Of a stretch of 5,373 bases of DNA, positions 1 to 5,373 are shown piece after piece. This DNA is from an archaeon (GTDB lineage: Archaea; Nanobdellota; Nanobdellia; SCGC-AAA011-G17; GW2011-AR17), in the NCBI GenBank assembly GCA_023245975.1, contig JAHFJF010000059.1, positions 1 to 5,373 of the forward strand, written 5' to 3'. Each line of letters opens with the position of its first letter. Position 1 is the first letter of the stretch. A model generated the notes under the pieces. The model was not told the DNA's origin and made no database searches. It saw only the letters and a list, made by a program, of their open reading frames with translations. A program made the translations under genes and the position numbers.

Positions 1-806
1 CTCCGTGTAGGGACTTAAGGAAGCATGTAATAAGCAATACATATATTGCTAAAGGGAGAGGGAAATTGCAGGCAGGAGATGATGCTGCAGGAGCAAAAAT
101 ATACTCTATAGATGAAGTAAGGCAATTGATTTTAGAGAAGAGATTGGCATTTGATCACGGAACTATCTTGGAAGAGTATTTCAAGCATCGTGGGATAAAG
201 GTAAAAGATTTAGGGAAAGTTGGATTTATTGGAAGATTCAAGCCATTACATATTGGAGCAGCTGCGACTTTGGAAGAATTATGTTCTAGAGCTGATGAGG
301 TAATAATAGGATTAGGAAGTTCTAATAGATATAACATTCGGAATCCTTTTACTGCACAAGAATCAAAAGAGATGATAGATATTTTTCTTAGACAGAGATT
401 TTCTAATTATAGTTTTGTTGGAGTTCCAGATTTTGGCCATATCCCTGAATATAGCGATGGGCAGAAATGGAAGTCTGTAGTTAAAGAATTATTCGGTGAA
501 TTGGACTTTTTCATAACTGGTAATGATTATGTTGCGAAATTATTAAAAGAGGATTACACTATTAAAGCCCCTGAAGATTATGTTTCTAAAGATAAACAAA
601 GTAAATTAAATGCAACTCAAGTTAGAATTGAAATGGTCAAGGGAGATGAGTGGAAAACTCTGGTGCCAGAAGTAATTATTCCATATCTTGAAGGTAAAAG
701 ATTAGTAGAAAGATTAAGAAAAGAATTTGGGCAGCAGACATTATCAACAGGCAACGATGCTGAAAGAGATTCTGAAACAGAGCGGAGAAATATACAAGAT
801 GAATAG
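1..806 (+). CDS. Nudix (ADP-ribose pyrophosphatase-like) / NMN adenylyltransferase fusion, 5'-truncated by window edge
   Basis: The frame is open from base 3 to the stop at 804-806, giving 267 visible residues; the true start lies upstream. Residues 1-62 read as the C-terminal half of a Nudix domain of the ADP-ribose pyrophosphatase type: an RDLRKHVIS strand, AGDDAAGAK, and LAFDHGTILEEY. The catalytic Nudix box would be upstream and is not seen. Residues about 72-244 match an archaeal NadM-like nucleotidyltransferase: GRFKPLHIGA (77-86), an IIGLGSS strand, RNPFTAQES, PDFGHIPEYSDGQKW, FFITGN and NATQVR (203-208). The family normally makes NAD from NMN and ATP in the cytoplasm. Two signature sites deviate: HxGH is HIGA, and the usual SGTxIR-like motif is NATQVR. 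So the exact substrate is uncertain. A hydrophilic tail of about 24 residues follows. Its stop overlaps the next gene, which suggests cotranslation. A family of nucleotidyltransferase is well supported; NMN specificity is inferred. Confidence 0.85.
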   Translation, partial: PCRDLRKHVISNTYIAKGRGKLQAGDDAAGAKIYSIDEVRQLILEKRLAFDHGTILEEYFKHRGIKVKDLGKVGFIGRFKPLHIGAAATLEELCSRADEVIIGLGSSNRYNIRNPFTAQESKEMIDIFLRQRFSNYSFVGVPDFGHIPEYSDGQKWKSVVKELFGELDFFITGNDYVAKLLKEDYTIKAPEDYVSKDKQSKLNATQVRIEMVKGDEWKTLVPEVIIPYLEGKRLVERLRKEFGQQTLSTGNDAERDSETERRNIQDE

Positions 807-1854
807 TATGAAAGAAAGATACATTGCAACATTGGTTGGTTGTGCTTTAGGCGACACATTGGGGATGCCGGTTGAAGGCTGGAAAAGAGAGCAGATTAAG
901 AAATATGTCGGAGAAATTAAAAAGCCAATTGAACCTGTTAAAGTTTTTGATGAAGATGGTAATTTGATTAAAGAAGATGAGTTTGGAAAATTGAAGTATT
1001 ACTTAAAGGGCCTGTCAAAAGGGGATTATACTGATGATACGGCATTGACTTTGGCTTTGGCAGAATCCATAGTTGAAACAGGGAGAATAAATCTTGTAGA
1101 TATTGCCAGGAAACACATCAAAGAATATGATAGCTGTCTTGAAAAATCTGTAGTTAAAGGATTTGGCTGCACAACAAAAGATGCGATAAACAACCTAAAA
1201 TCTGGAATTTCTCCTTTGGAATCAGGAGTTATAGGCGGTCCTGGTAATGGCCCGGCAATGAAGATGTCTCCGATAGGATTGTTTATGGACGTAACTGGTT
1301 TATACGATTACGGAATGCATTTTGCAGAACTTGTAAGTAAGATGACCCATTTGGATACAAGATCAATAGCAAGCGGGGTTATGCAAGCTCATTCTATATT
1401 TGCTTTATTGCATGACATATCAAAAGAAAATTTTGTGGACATGATGCCTAAAGTTTGTCTAAAGTATGAGAAGCCATTAAGAAAAGAATTTAATGGGTAT
1501 TACATGGGCGATTTAACTTCTAGATTAATATGGGTAAGAGATAACAAAGATGTTTCTTGCGATGAGGCACATAATTATCTTGGAAGCTCCAGCAATGTCT
1601 TAAGCTCGTATCCTTTCACATTATTCATGTTCCAGAAATTTTGGAATGATCCTATAACTGGTCTAATTGAAACAGTAAATTATGGCGGAGACTGCGACAC
1701 TACTGGTGCGATTTATGGTACATTATGCGGTGCAAAAAATGGGATGATATTTCCAGAAGAATGGGTAAAAGAGTTAAAAGAGTTTGAGAGATTAAAAGCA
1801 GTAGCAGAAAAGTTATACTCTTTAGAACAAAGAAAGGAATATTTAAAAGTTTAG
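799..1854 (+). CDS. ADP-ribosylglycohydrolase (DraG/ARH family)
   Basis: This 351-residue protein should hydrolyse ADP-ribose from modified proteins, nucleic acids or small molecules, using two Mg ions. All family landmarks are present: ALGDTLGMPVEG (16-27), YTDDT (77-81) with the metal-binding Asp pair, GGPGNGPAMKMSPIG (146-160), THLD (183-186), and GGDCDTTGAIYG (296-307) with the second metal site. Length fits the family, and no signal peptide or membrane segment is seen, so it is cytoplasmic. ATG 799 is chosen because the conserved fold begins a few residues later (MKERYIATLVGCALGD) and GGAG lies at 784-787, 11 nt upstream. ATG 808 and ATG 757 (with AGG at 749-751) remain possible; TTG 727 is unlikely. 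The gene overlaps the preceding stop by 8 nt and is followed after 12 nt by an NrtR-type regulator, which supports a role in ADP-ribose turnover. The actual target cannot be told from sequence. Confidence 0.92.
   Translation: MNSMKERYIATLVGCALGDTLGMPVEGWKREQIKKYVGEIKKPIEPVKVFDEDGNLIKEDEFGKLKYYLKGLSKGDYTDDTALTLALAESIVETGRINLVDIARKHIKEYDSCLEKSVVKGFGCTTKDAINNLKSGISPLESGVIGGPGNGPAMKMSPIGLFMDVTGLYDYGMHFAELVSKMTHLDTRSIASGVMQAHSIFALLHDISKENFVDMMPKVCLKYEKPLRKEFNGYYMGDLTSRLIWVRDNKDVSCDEAHNYLGSSSNVLSSYPFTLFMFQKFWNDPITGLIETVNYGGDCDTTGAIYGTLCGAKNGMIFPEEWVKELKEFERLKAVAEKLYSLEQRKEYLKV
1834..1848 (+). promoter_or_regulatory. Candidate internal BRE/TATA promoter for the NrtR-type gene
   Basis: Within the last codons of the ADP-ribosylglycohydrolase gene there is a purine-rich AAAGGA followed by ATATTTAAAA, resembling a BRE plus TATA box. 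Its centre lies about 23 nt before ATG 1867 and 29 nt before ATG 1873, which is the spacing expected for a leaderless or nearly leaderless archaeal transcript. No clear Shine-Dalgarno precedes either ATG. It could be chance in AT-rich coding sequence. Confidence 0.35.
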
Positions 1855-1866
1855 AGTAAAGTATTA

Positions 1867-2520
1867 ATGATTATGAAAGATGTTATCTTTAAGTATGAGA
1901 GGCCAGGAATCGCTGTAGATGTTGTTCTGTTCGCAATAATAAATAACGATTTGAAGGTTGGTTTGATAAAAAGAGAAGACGAACCTTATCATGGAAAACA
2001 TGCATTGCCAGGAAGATTTGTAAGATATGATGAGAAGATAGAAGATACTGCAAAAAAAGCATTGGAAATTAAAGGAAACATAGATCAATCAGATATTCTC
2101 CTGGAACAATTATACACCTTTGGGCAGGATTTGGAGAGGGATACAAGAATAAGGACAATCTCTATAGTCTATTTCGCTTTGGTAGATTTTGAAAAAATAA
2201 AGAGGCAGGAAGGGAATAAGCTATTGTTCGAATCGGTACACAGTTTGCCCCCAATGGGTTTTGACCATAAAAGTATAATTAATTTCGCTTTGGAAAGATT
2301 AAGGAATGATATTTGGACGAGCGATTTTGCTGCAGCCTTAATGCCGAAGGAATTTACTTTAACTGAATTACAGAGAGCATACGAGATAATACTGAATCAA
2401 AATCTAGATAAAAGAAATTTCAGAAAAAAGATATTGGAAATGAATATTTTGAAGAAAATCTCAAGAACAAAAAGAGAGGGACCCCATAGGCCAGCACAGA
2501 TTTATAGTTTCAAGAGTTAA
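1867..2520 (+). CDS. nrtR: NrtR-type regulator: degenerate Nudix domain plus winged helix-turn-helix
   Basis: The 217-residue protein has the two-domain layout of the NrtR family (NUDIX-related transcriptional regulators of NAD metabolism, known mainly from bacteria, which bind DNA and respond to ADP-ribose). Residues 12-150 are a Nudix fold, with LPGRFVRYDEKIED at 47-60. Aligned to GX5EX7REUXEEXGU, the box Gly is R50, and the RE..EE positions are K64, A65, I68 and K69, so hydrolase activity is unlikely and a sensor role fits. GFDHKSIINFALERLRN (131-147) leads into the winged helix, 160-217, with EFTLTELQRAYEIIL, LDKRNFRKKILEM and RPAQIYSF, all typical of NrtR. It lies 12 nt after the ADP-ribosylglycohydrolase gene and downstream of the Nudix/adenylyltransferase fusion, so regulation of this cluster is the natural inference. 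ATG 1873 is an alternative start. No operator is recognised in the window; it probably lies upstream of the first gene. Confidence 0.88.
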   Translation: MIMKDVIFKYERPGIAVDVVLFAIINNDLKVGLIKREDEPYHGKHALPGRFVRYDEKIEDTAKKALEIKGNIDQSDILLEQLYTFGQDLERDTRIRTISIVYFALVDFEKIKRQEGNKLLFESVHSLPPMGFDHKSIINFALERLRNDIWTSDFAAALMPKEFTLTELQRAYEIILNQNLDKRNFRKKILEMNILKKISRTKREGPHRPAQIYSFKS

Positions 2521-2545
2521 GTTGCTTAGGCATATAAACAATCAA

Positions 2546-2558
2546 TTATTTTTAATCT
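2546..2558 (+). terminator. T-rich run after the NAD/ADP-ribose cluster
   Basis: A pyrimidine-rich stretch containing five consecutive T lies 26-38 nt after the NrtR stop, in an 86-nt intergenic region between convergent genes. Archaeal RNA polymerase can terminate at U-rich tracts without a hairpin, so this is a plausible site for the + strand cluster. The run is short, and no stem-loop is evident. Nothing else was recognised in 2521-2606. Confidence 0.35.
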
Positions 2559-2606
2559 CTCTATAATTAGGATATTGTCCCAGCGCAAGCCTTGGCATGT
2601 CTTCCA

Positions 2607-4664
2607 TTAATGATTATTAACTAACTTTGCTTCATTAACAATAAACCTGCAAGAATTTTCAGAACTGCATTCTATTTTAGAGTCTAAAATTTCTATTTTT
2701 CTATTAAATAGCGGGCAATCCAACACTAAACTCTCAAATTCCCCACCCTCGCCAGCAATATTCATCCCAGTTTTTTTATTCAATTCAGCTAATTTATCAA
2801 TATCTTTAGAAGTAATCTCCCTTCCAAGCCAGGTTTTATCTAAGCCATCAGCAGCAATGCTGGATAAAATAAACCTAAATTTTTGCTTAAGCAAATTCCT
2901 CATCAAAGTCTCTTGATCAATATGCCATAACGGTGAGAATATCTTCAAGCCTAAGGAATCACATATCTTTTCTATCCTTTCTCGCTGATAGTTAGAATAC
3001 AATGCTCCTGTTACAATGCCATGTATTCCATATAGTTCAACTGCCTTCTTTATAGCTGCTTCTAAATCATCCAACTCATTGTCTTTTTCTCCAGCAGTTT
3101 CAAATTCTATAAGCGGAACTTCCATAGCTTCAGCCTGCAATCTTGCCAAGTTGACATTTGGGGTATGGAACATATAAGAATCAGGATTATTGCTTTTCAT
3201 AGTGATTAAGCAGGATATTTCATAATTCTGCCTTTTTATTATCAGAGTAGAATAGCAGCTGTCTTTCCCTGAGCTGAACAAAACTCCGAGTTTCATTATC
3301 GGCTTGCCAAGGAACTGGTTTAGGTAGGCGGATTTGCTTTTCTTGCCAGCTAAATGTGCAATCATCTTGTCAGAATAGCTGCCGTATTGCGCAGCTTTTT
3401 TGGGCAATGTTATGATCTCTTCTGGCATTCCCAACTCTTTTGCTATCTTTCTTAACAATGCTTTGCTTCCAGGCTCAGAATGCAAAGCTCCCAAGGCTAA
3501 CTCTGCCAATTCTTTGTCAAGGAAAGGCACCCTAACTTCTAGATTATTTGCCATTGCAACGACATCATCCCTGTAGGTATTTTTTTCATAGACTTTTAAT
3601 AAATCAGAGTAAATGTCTTTTTTCAGGTCAGTTGCCGTTTTATGCCTATGATAGCCAGAGAATAATTCATCTGCGCCTGAACCAGAAAAGATTACTTTTA
3701 TCTTGTCTTCTGAAGCTAATTTGCAGGCAGCAAACAATGTCATTGCAACTCCTACTTTAGAAACATTAGAATCTTCTATTAATGGCACGACAATCCGCAA
3801 TAATTCTTCAGCTTCATCTTTGGTTATTACCTGGTATTTGAGTTTAACGCCAAGAAGCTCAGCTGCTTTTTTAGCATTTACGATGTCAGGAGAATTCTCA
3901 GAGAAAGCTGCAGTATAGCATGTAAAATCTCCTTTCAAATCCTTGCATATTTTAGCAACTAAAGCAGAATCTAATCCTCCAGAGAATAATATTCCAAACT
4001 TTTGTTCAGGCAGCCTTATTTTTACCGATTCAATTAGTCTTTCTTCTATTTCTTTATCATTGGCTTCTTTTACTTTGAGGAATTCCCTGTTTAGCCTTTC
4101 TGTTATCTTGCTTTTAACGTCGTAGCATATAACTTCCCTAGGATTGAGCTCTCTTACAGTATTAGCAAAATATAATGATTTTTTCTCAGAAGCAAATGAA
4201 AATCCATTCTCGCAAGAATACCATAATGGTTTTACTCCTAACAAATCCCTTGCCAGGAATACTTTTTTTCCATCAAAATATGCAACGGCATAGTCTCCTG
4301 ATAATCTTTCAATTGCTTTTGTAAATCCGATATCTTCAATTAGCATTAAGAATAATTCTGCATCATTTTCTGCTTCTAGTTCATATTCTTTGGATAGTTC
4401 TTTCCAGTTATATAATTCGCAATTTGTTACCAAAATGCCTCTTCCATTTATTGGCTGCTTTACAAATCCAACCACCGAATGTAAGCAATGTGCTATTATA
4501 TTGCCATCTTTGATATCTAGGCCTGATAATTTATCAGAATTTCCCGTATTTCCATCTGCCCAAAATCCATAGTTATCCCTACCTCTGTTTTGCATTATCT
4601 CTAATGCTTTCTTGGCTTTCTCTGCAGATTTCTCTGAATTGAATATACCTAATATGCCGCACAT
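2607..4664 (-). CDS. Asparagine synthetase (glutamine-hydrolysing) / diphthine-ammonia ligase fusion
   Basis: The 685-residue protein joins three parts. Residues 1-195 are a class II glutamine amidotransferase with nucleophile Cys2, an RGRD motif (27-30), NCELYN (81-86) and D101. Residues 200-450 are an asparagine synthetase domain: P-loop FSGGLDS (227-233), GSGADELFSGY (328-338), EVRVPFLD (376-383) and KKAAQYGS (422-429). Residues 457-685 are a Dph6/ATP_bind_4 domain: SSGKDS (464-469), GALYSNYQRERIEKICDSLG, SPLWHIDQ and GEGGEFES (638-645). AsnB makes asparagine from aspartate, glutamine and ATP; Dph6 amidates diphthine on elongation factor 2 with ATP and ammonium. Fusion suggests the glutaminase may also feed the second synthetase, which is inference. 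The junction is a short linker ending at Met457, which looks like the native Dph6 start. Oddities are Leu61 where E. coli AsnB has Arg49 and Cys82 where it has Gly75. The ATG at 4662-4664 is fixed by the required Cys2. Confidence 0.93.
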   Translation of the reverse strand: MCGILGIFNSEKSAEKAKKALEIMQNRGRDNYGFWADGNTGNSDKLSGLDIKDGNIIAHCLHSVVGFVKQPINGRGILVTNCELYNWKELSKEYELEAENDAELFLMLIEDIGFTKAIERLSGDYAVAYFDGKKVFLARDLLGVKPLWYSCENGFSFASEKKSLYFANTVRELNPREVICYDVKSKITERLNREFLKVKEANDKEIEERLIESVKIRLPEQKFGILFSGGLDSALVAKICKDLKGDFTCYTAAFSENSPDIVNAKKAAELLGVKLKYQVITKDEAEELLRIVVPLIEDSNVSKVGVAMTLFAACKLASEDKIKVIFSGSGADELFSGYHRHKTATDLKKDIYSDLLKVYEKNTYRDDVVAMANNLEVRVPFLDKELAELALGALHSEPGSKALLRKIAKELGMPEEIITLPKKAAQYGSYSDKMIAHLAGKKSKSAYLNQFLGKPIMKLGVLFSSGKDSCYSTLIIKRQNYEISCLITMKSNNPDSYMFHTPNVNLARLQAEAMEVPLIEFETAGEKDNELDDLEAAIKKAVELYGIHGIVTGALYSNYQRERIEKICDSLGLKIFSPLWHIDQETLMRNLLKQKFRFILSSIAADGLDKTWLGREITSKDIDKLAELNKKTGMNIAGEGGEFESLVLDCPLFNRKIEILDSKIECSSENSCRFIVNEAKLVNNH

Positions 4665-4683
4665 AAGTCTTTGATGGATAAGG

Positions 4684-4703
4684 GTAGTTTAAAAAGATAA
4701 CCT
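4684..4703 (-). promoter_or_regulatory. TATA-box promoter of the AsnB-Dph6 gene, probably leaderless
   Basis: Read on the minus strand, TTTTTAAA occupies 4695-4688, with GGTTATC just upstream as a possible BRE. The TATA centre is 27-28 nt before the ATG at 4664, so transcription should begin at or within a few bases of the start codon. No Shine-Dalgarno is visible in between, which agrees with a leaderless mRNA. Confidence 0.6.
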
Positions 4704-4740
4704 TTTAGTGAGCTGTAAAGTAAACGTCACTTAATTTTTA

Positions 4741-4755
4741 GGAAAGTTTATATAA
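4741..4755 (+). promoter_or_regulatory. BRE/TATA promoter of the small Cys-His protein gene
   Basis: GGAAAG (4741-4746) followed directly by TTTATATAA (4747-4755) is close to the archaeal BRE plus TATA consensus. A start about 25 nt downstream of the TATA centre would fall near 4776, giving a leader of roughly 10-12 nt before ATG 4788. An AGGA at 4775-4778 could act as a ribosome site only if the transcript starts slightly earlier. The 123-nt region 4665-4787 thus carries back-to-back promoters for divergent genes. Confidence 0.7.
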
Positions 4756-4787
4756 TTTGAATAATTAATGTAAAAGGATAAATAAAA

Positions 4788-4988
4788 ATGAAAACTCTTA
4801 AATGCGATTTATGTGACCATGAAGCCAAAGGCGAAAATTTCGAAGAATGGATGAAGGCACTTATGCCTCATTACATGAAAGCTCATGCAGATGTAATGAA
4901 AAACACTGGCAAGATGACTAAGAAGGATCAGAAGAAGCATCAACAAAAGTGGATGGTTGAAAATAAGGCACGTTTTGACGTTGCCTAA
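4788..4988 (+). CDS. Small Cys2-His2 putative zinc-binding protein, DUF1059-like
   Basis: This 66-residue acidic-basic cytoplasmic protein has C6-x2-C9 near its N-terminus and H28-x4-H33 after a short helix, a spacing compatible with one zinc ion in a small treble-clef or C2H2-like fold. The pattern MKTLKCDLCDHEAKGENFEEWMKAL resembles the DUF1059 type of small proteins, whose role is unknown; that assignment is from memory of the pattern. The C-terminal third is lysine- and glutamine-rich (KKDQKKHQQKW) and probably helical. ATG 4788 follows a strong TATA/BRE promoter and a weak AGGA site 9 nt upstream. A membrane protein begins 15 nt after its stop and is probably cotranscribed. DNA, RNA or protein binding are all possible; no function is claimed. 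Confidence 0.85.
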   Translation: MKTLKCDLCDHEAKGENFEEWMKALMPHYMKAHADVMKNTGKMTKKDQKKHQQKWMVENKARFDVA

Positions 4989-4999
4989 AACATAGGCAA
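4981..4999 (+). promoter_or_regulatory. Stem-loop over the stop codon, masking a possible ribosome site
   Basis: TTGCCTA (4981-4987) and TAGGCAA (4993-4999) form a perfect 7-bp inverted repeat with a 5-nt loop. The stem contains most of the stop codon of the small Cys-His gene and the only Shine-Dalgarno-like bases (AGG, 4994-4996, 7 nt before ATG 5004) of the next gene. A ribosome reaching the stop would melt it, so it may couple translation of the two genes. It is followed by A's rather than T's, so it is not a normal + strand terminator. Confidence 0.5.
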
Positions 5000-5003
5000 A
5001 AAA

Positions 5004-5373
5004 ATGAAAATGAAAGAATCAAATAAAAACACAGGTTGGAAACCTATTCCGCTATCATTAAAAATATTATTTGTTATATTAATTTTATGGGTTATTGGCT
5101 CACTCTTTGCAATCCAACAAAGATATGAATTAGGTTTGCCATTTTTTGGTCTATACATCTATGGTATATCTGCAAGTCTTATGGTAATGGTTCTGGATGT
5201 CCTCGCACCAGCAACTTTTTTATTTGGACTTTGGACAAGAAAAAATTGGGCACCTCTAGTTGCATATACTTACATGACAATCTTCCTGATTAATGGAATA
5301 ATTGCCCTTTTTACTTTCAGGGAACAATTAGGACTAATACAGATTCTCATTCCAAATATTGCAGAGCTAATTT
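5004..5373 (+). CDS. Unrecognised multi-pass membrane protein, 3'-truncated by window edge
   Basis: The frame is open from ATG 5004 to the end of the window, 123 residues with no stop. A short basic N-terminus (MKMKESNKNTGWK) is followed by hydrophobic segments at about 18-37, 47-77 (long enough for one long or two short passes), 83-104 and 110 onward, with charged turns QQRYE, WTRKNW and FREQ between them. The basic N-terminus suggests it stays inside under the positive-inside rule. I do not recognise the family. It starts 15 nt after the small Cys-His gene, with AGG 7 nt upstream inside a hairpin, so the two are probably one transcript. ATG 5010 is an equally possible start. Confidence 0.8.
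   Translation, partial: MKMKESNKNTGWKPIPLSLKILFVILILWVIGSLFAIQQRYELGLPFFGLYIYGISASLMVMVLDVLAPATFLFGLWTRKNWAPLVAYTYMTIFLINGIIALFTFREQLGLIQILIPNIAELI

Noticed and set aside
66..68. TTG 66 as the start of the adenylyltransferase gene
   Set aside because: The frame continues open to base 3, and the upstream residues belong to the same Nudix domain; TTG here is an internal Leu codon.
727..729. TTG 727 as the start of the ADP-ribosylglycohydrolase
   Set aside because: It adds 24 residues not needed for the fold and overlaps deep into the preceding gene; ATG 799 or 808 fits the family N-terminus better.
155..859. Minus-strand open frames at 155-337 and 617-859
   Set aside because: They lie opposite well-supported coding sequence and show no recognisable protein features.
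1864..2088. Minus-strand open frame opposite the NrtR-type gene
   Set aside because: Its sequence is a shadow of the Nudix domain on the other strand.
2607..2620. Near-palindrome TTAATGATTATTAA at the end of the AsnB-Dph6 gene
   Set aside because: Imperfect, AT-only and mostly within the final codons; expected by chance at this composition.
3548..4572. Plus-strand open frames within the AsnB-Dph6 gene
   Set aside because: All are antisense to conserved motifs of the large fusion protein and have low-complexity Ser/Leu-rich translations.
4707..4731. AGTGA / TCACT inverted repeat in the divergent promoter region as an operator
   Set aside because: Only 5 bp per arm with a 15-nt spacer; too short to support as a binding site without comparison to relatives.
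4981..4999. The stem-loop as an intrinsic terminator
   Set aside because: It is followed by A's on the + strand and the next gene starts 4 nt later, so termination there is unlikely.

Overview
The window looks like a compact archaeal genome segment, most likely from a DPANN-type lineage (Woesearchaeota/Pacearchaeota-like). The reasons are AT-rich coding sequence, BRE/TATA-like promoter elements, a TATA box so close to a start codon that the mRNA should be leaderless, weak or absent Shine-Dalgarno sites, and an archaeal-type diphthamide ligase domain. The lineage is an inference from these features and from remembered protein families; no search was run.

Region 1 (1-2520, + strand) is a tight three-gene cluster for NAD and ADP-ribose metabolism. 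The first gene enters from outside the window. It is annotated here as the C-terminal half of a Nudix (ADP-ribose pyrophosphatase-like) domain fused to an archaeal NMN adenylyltransferase-like domain; the reading frame stays open through base 3, so the apparent start at 66 is not real. The second gene, overlapping it by 8 nt, is an ADP-ribosylglycohydrolase (DraG/ARH family) with all family motifs. The third, 12 nt on, is an NrtR-type regulator: a Nudix fold whose catalytic box has lost its acidic residues, plus a C-terminal winged helix. A simple reading is that DraG releases ADP-ribose from targets, the Nudix domain splits ADP-ribose, the adenylyltransferase rebuilds NAD, and NrtR senses the pool and controls transcription.

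Region 2 (2521-2606) is a short convergent intergenic stretch with a T-rich run. Region 3 (2607-4664, - strand) is one 685-residue gene fusing a class II glutamine amidotransferase/asparagine synthetase (AsnB) to a complete diphthine-ammonia ligase (Dph6), giving two ATP-pyrophosphatase P-loops behind one glutaminase domain. Ammonia made by the glutaminase could serve both.

Region 4 (4665-5373) begins with a 123-nt divergent promoter region, with a TATA box for each direction. To the right lie a 66-residue Cys2-His2 putative metal-binding protein and the first 123 residues of an unrecognised membrane protein that leaves the window; the two are linked by a hairpin over the stop codon of the first. 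No RNA genes, CRISPR arrays or insertion sequences were seen.
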